Shown: positions 62,305 through 64,000 of the stretch, piece by piece
Layout of the letters: each line of letters starts with the position of its first letter
How positions within the stretch are numbered: position 1 is the stretch's first letter
Assembly (NCBI GenBank): GCA_003255065.1
Contig: QAOA01003602.1
Span: 1 to 64,000 of the forward strand
Source of the DNA: Cercis canadensis
Lineage: Eukaryota > Streptophyta > Magnoliopsida > Fabales > Fabaceae
DNA: 64,000 nucleotides
Direction: 5' to 3'
The notes under the pieces: generated by a model
Told to the model about the DNA's origin: nothing
Database searches by the model: none
Seen by the model: the letters and a program-made list of their open reading frames with translations, nothing else
Program-made: the position numbers and the translations under genes

Positions 62305-63110
62305 GATGGGATAGTTTCCTAGTGAGTCACTATATCTGGTCTGAGACCCTATTTCAGTTCATCCCTGTTTTTCTTGTGTTTTGCTGTATCAGGGACGGGA
62401 TAGTTTCTTTGTGGGTCACTATATCTGGTCCGGGACCTTGTTTCGGTTCATCTCTGTTACTAACTCAGATATTTTTCTGGTGAATCACTGTTTCTGGGTC
62501 AGGACAGTTTCCTGGTGAGTCACTATATCTGGTCTGAGACCCTGTTTCGGTTCATCCCTGTTTTTGACTTAGATACTTTTCTTGTTTTTCCATGTATCTG
62601 TGACGGGACAGTTTCCTGGTGAGTCACTACACCTGGTCTAGGAACTTGTTTCGGTTCATCCCTTTTTCTGCCTCGGATATTTTTCTCGTGTTTCCCTCTA
62701 TTTGGGAATGGACACTTTCCTGGTGAGTCACTATATCTGGACCGGGACCCTGTTTCGGTTCATCCCTGTTACTGGCTTAGATATTTTTCTTGTGGATCAC
62801 TGTTTATGGGAAGGGACAGCTTCCTTGTGAGTCACTACATCTGGTCCAAGACCCTGTTTTGGTTCATCCCTGTTTCTGACTAAGATATTTTTCTCGTGTT
62901 TCCCTATATCTAGGATTGGACAGTTTCCTGGTGAGTCACTATATTTGGTCTGATACCCTGTTTTAGTTCATCCCTGCTTCTGACTTGGTTATTTTTCTTG
63001 TGTTTCGCTGTATCTGGGACGGGATAGTTTCCTGGTGAGTCACTATATCTGATCCGGGACCCTGTTTCGGTTCATCCCTGTTACTGACTTGGATATTTTT
63101 CTGGTGAATC
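62305..63110 (+). repeat. ~3.3-kb-spaced satellite duplication, copy 2
   Basis: Carries the same shortened monomer near 62366 and ACTACACCTGGTCTAGG near 62627. It has lost one monomer relative to copy 1 just upstream, which explains the change in offset from 3415 to 3311 bp. Confidence 0.83.
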
Positions 63111-64000
63111 ACTGTTTCTGGGACGGAACAGTTTCCTGGTGAGTCACTATATCTGACCTGGGACCCTGTTTCGGTTCATCCCTGTTACTGACTCAGATAT
63201 TTTTCTTGTGGATCTTTGTTTCTGGGACGGGACAGTTTCCTGGTGAGTCACTACATCTGGTCTAGGAACTTGTTTCGGTTCATCCCTTTTTCTGACTCGG
63301 ATATTTCTCTCGTGTTTCCCTATATCTGGGAATGGACAGTTTCCTGGTGAGTCACTATATCTGGACCAGGACCCTGTTTCGGTTCATCCCTGCTTCTGAC
63401 TTGGATATTTTTATCGTGTTTTCCTGTATCTGGGACTAGAGAGTTTCCTGGTGAATCACTATATCTGGACCGAGACCCTGTTTCGGTTCATCCCTGTTAC
63501 TGACTCATATATTTTTCTTGTGGATCACTGTTTCTGGGACGGGACAGCTTCCTGTTGAGTCACTACATCTGGTCTAGGACCCTGTTTTGGTTCATCCCTG
63601 TTTCTGACTCAGATATTTTTCTCGTGTTTCCCTATATCTAGGATTGGACAGTTTCGTAGTGAGTCACTATATTTGGTCTGATACCCTGTTTCATTTCATC
63701 CCTGCTTCTGACTTGGTTATTTTTCTTGTGTTTCGCTGTATCTGGGACGGGATAGTTTCCTGGTGAGTCACTATATCTGATCCGGGACCCTGTTTCGGTT
63801 CATCCTTGTTTCGGATTCAAATATTTTTCTTGTTTGTCCCTGTATCTGTGACGGGACAGTTTCCTGGTGAGTCACTATATTTGGATTGGCACCCTGTTTC
63901 GGTTCATCCCTGTTACTGACTCAGATATTTTTCTGGTGAATCACTGTTTCTGGGACGGGACAGTTTCCTGCTGAGTCACTATATCTAGTCCGGGACCTTG

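Larger units (their letters stand above)
58441..64000 (+). repeat. 104-bp satellite array, right arm
   Basis: The same 104-bp monomer resumes directly after the target-site copy that ends the solo LTR. The phase is the one expected if nothing was lost at the insertion: the left arm stops inside the CTGACTC motif and the right arm restarts in it. The first monomers on the right (ending in TGGTCTAGGAACTTG and GGGAATGGACAG types) match the order seen near 52600, so this arm continues the HOR family found left of the LTR. The array runs off the window end, so the satellite domain is longer than 64 kb. Confidence 0.96.

Noticed and set aside
1-64000. CRISPR-like regularly spaced repeats
   Set aside because: The whole 104-bp unit repeats with no unique spacers; the variation is monomer divergence. 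The LTR and array structure are those of a plant nuclear satellite.
1-64000. Assignment to a named centromeric satellite or species
   Set aside because: Monomer length alone is not diagnostic and I could not match the sequence from memory. A database search with the consensus would decide it.

Overview
This window holds no recognisable protein-coding or RNA gene. It is one long tandem satellite array built from a 104-bp monomer. About 590 monomers, counted as length divided by 104, all lie head-to-tail in the same orientation. The array is broken once by a solo LTR of a retrotransposon (56825-58435) and once by a 704-bp run of N (37447-38150). The LTR, the long higher-order satellite and the absence of genes point to a plant chromosome, probably dicot, in heterochromatin of centromeric or pericentromeric type. 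I could not name the species or match the monomer to a known satellite family from memory.

The monomer has a visible internal history. It is an old trimer of a ~35-bp unit with spacings of 35, 35 and 34 bp. The first unit carries TGAGTCA. In one of the two main monomer types the second unit carries the inverse form TGACTCA. The plus strand is strongly T-rich: a hand count of one representative monomer gave 40 T to 14 A.

Layout. 1-4812: mixed monomers with a permuted duplication and one 45-bp patch of foreign sequence. 4813-22330: interleaved copies of a ~1.34-kb block (4813, 11389, part near 15100) and blocks of an exact 624-bp six-monomer higher-order repeat (HOR). 22335-27290: a tandem segmental duplication of 2-2.6 kb units. 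27291-32540: mixed monomers. 32540-41650: an 11-monomer, 1145-bp HOR with one intact unit, several chimeric units and the N gap. 41827-56824: a third HOR family with 14- and 20-monomer units. 56825-58435: solo LTR with a 5-bp target duplication. 58441-64000: the array resumes in phase, with a ~3.3-kb duplication.

The open reading frames are by-products of the satellite. Because 104 leaves a remainder of 2 when divided by 3, each monomer is read in a different frame and stops recur about every 2.5 monomers. Five isolated single Ns mark imperfect contig joins. At two of them the flanking sequence is duplicated (147 and 181 bp). HOR spacing shows directly that the 148 extra bases around 7732 are an assembly artefact.
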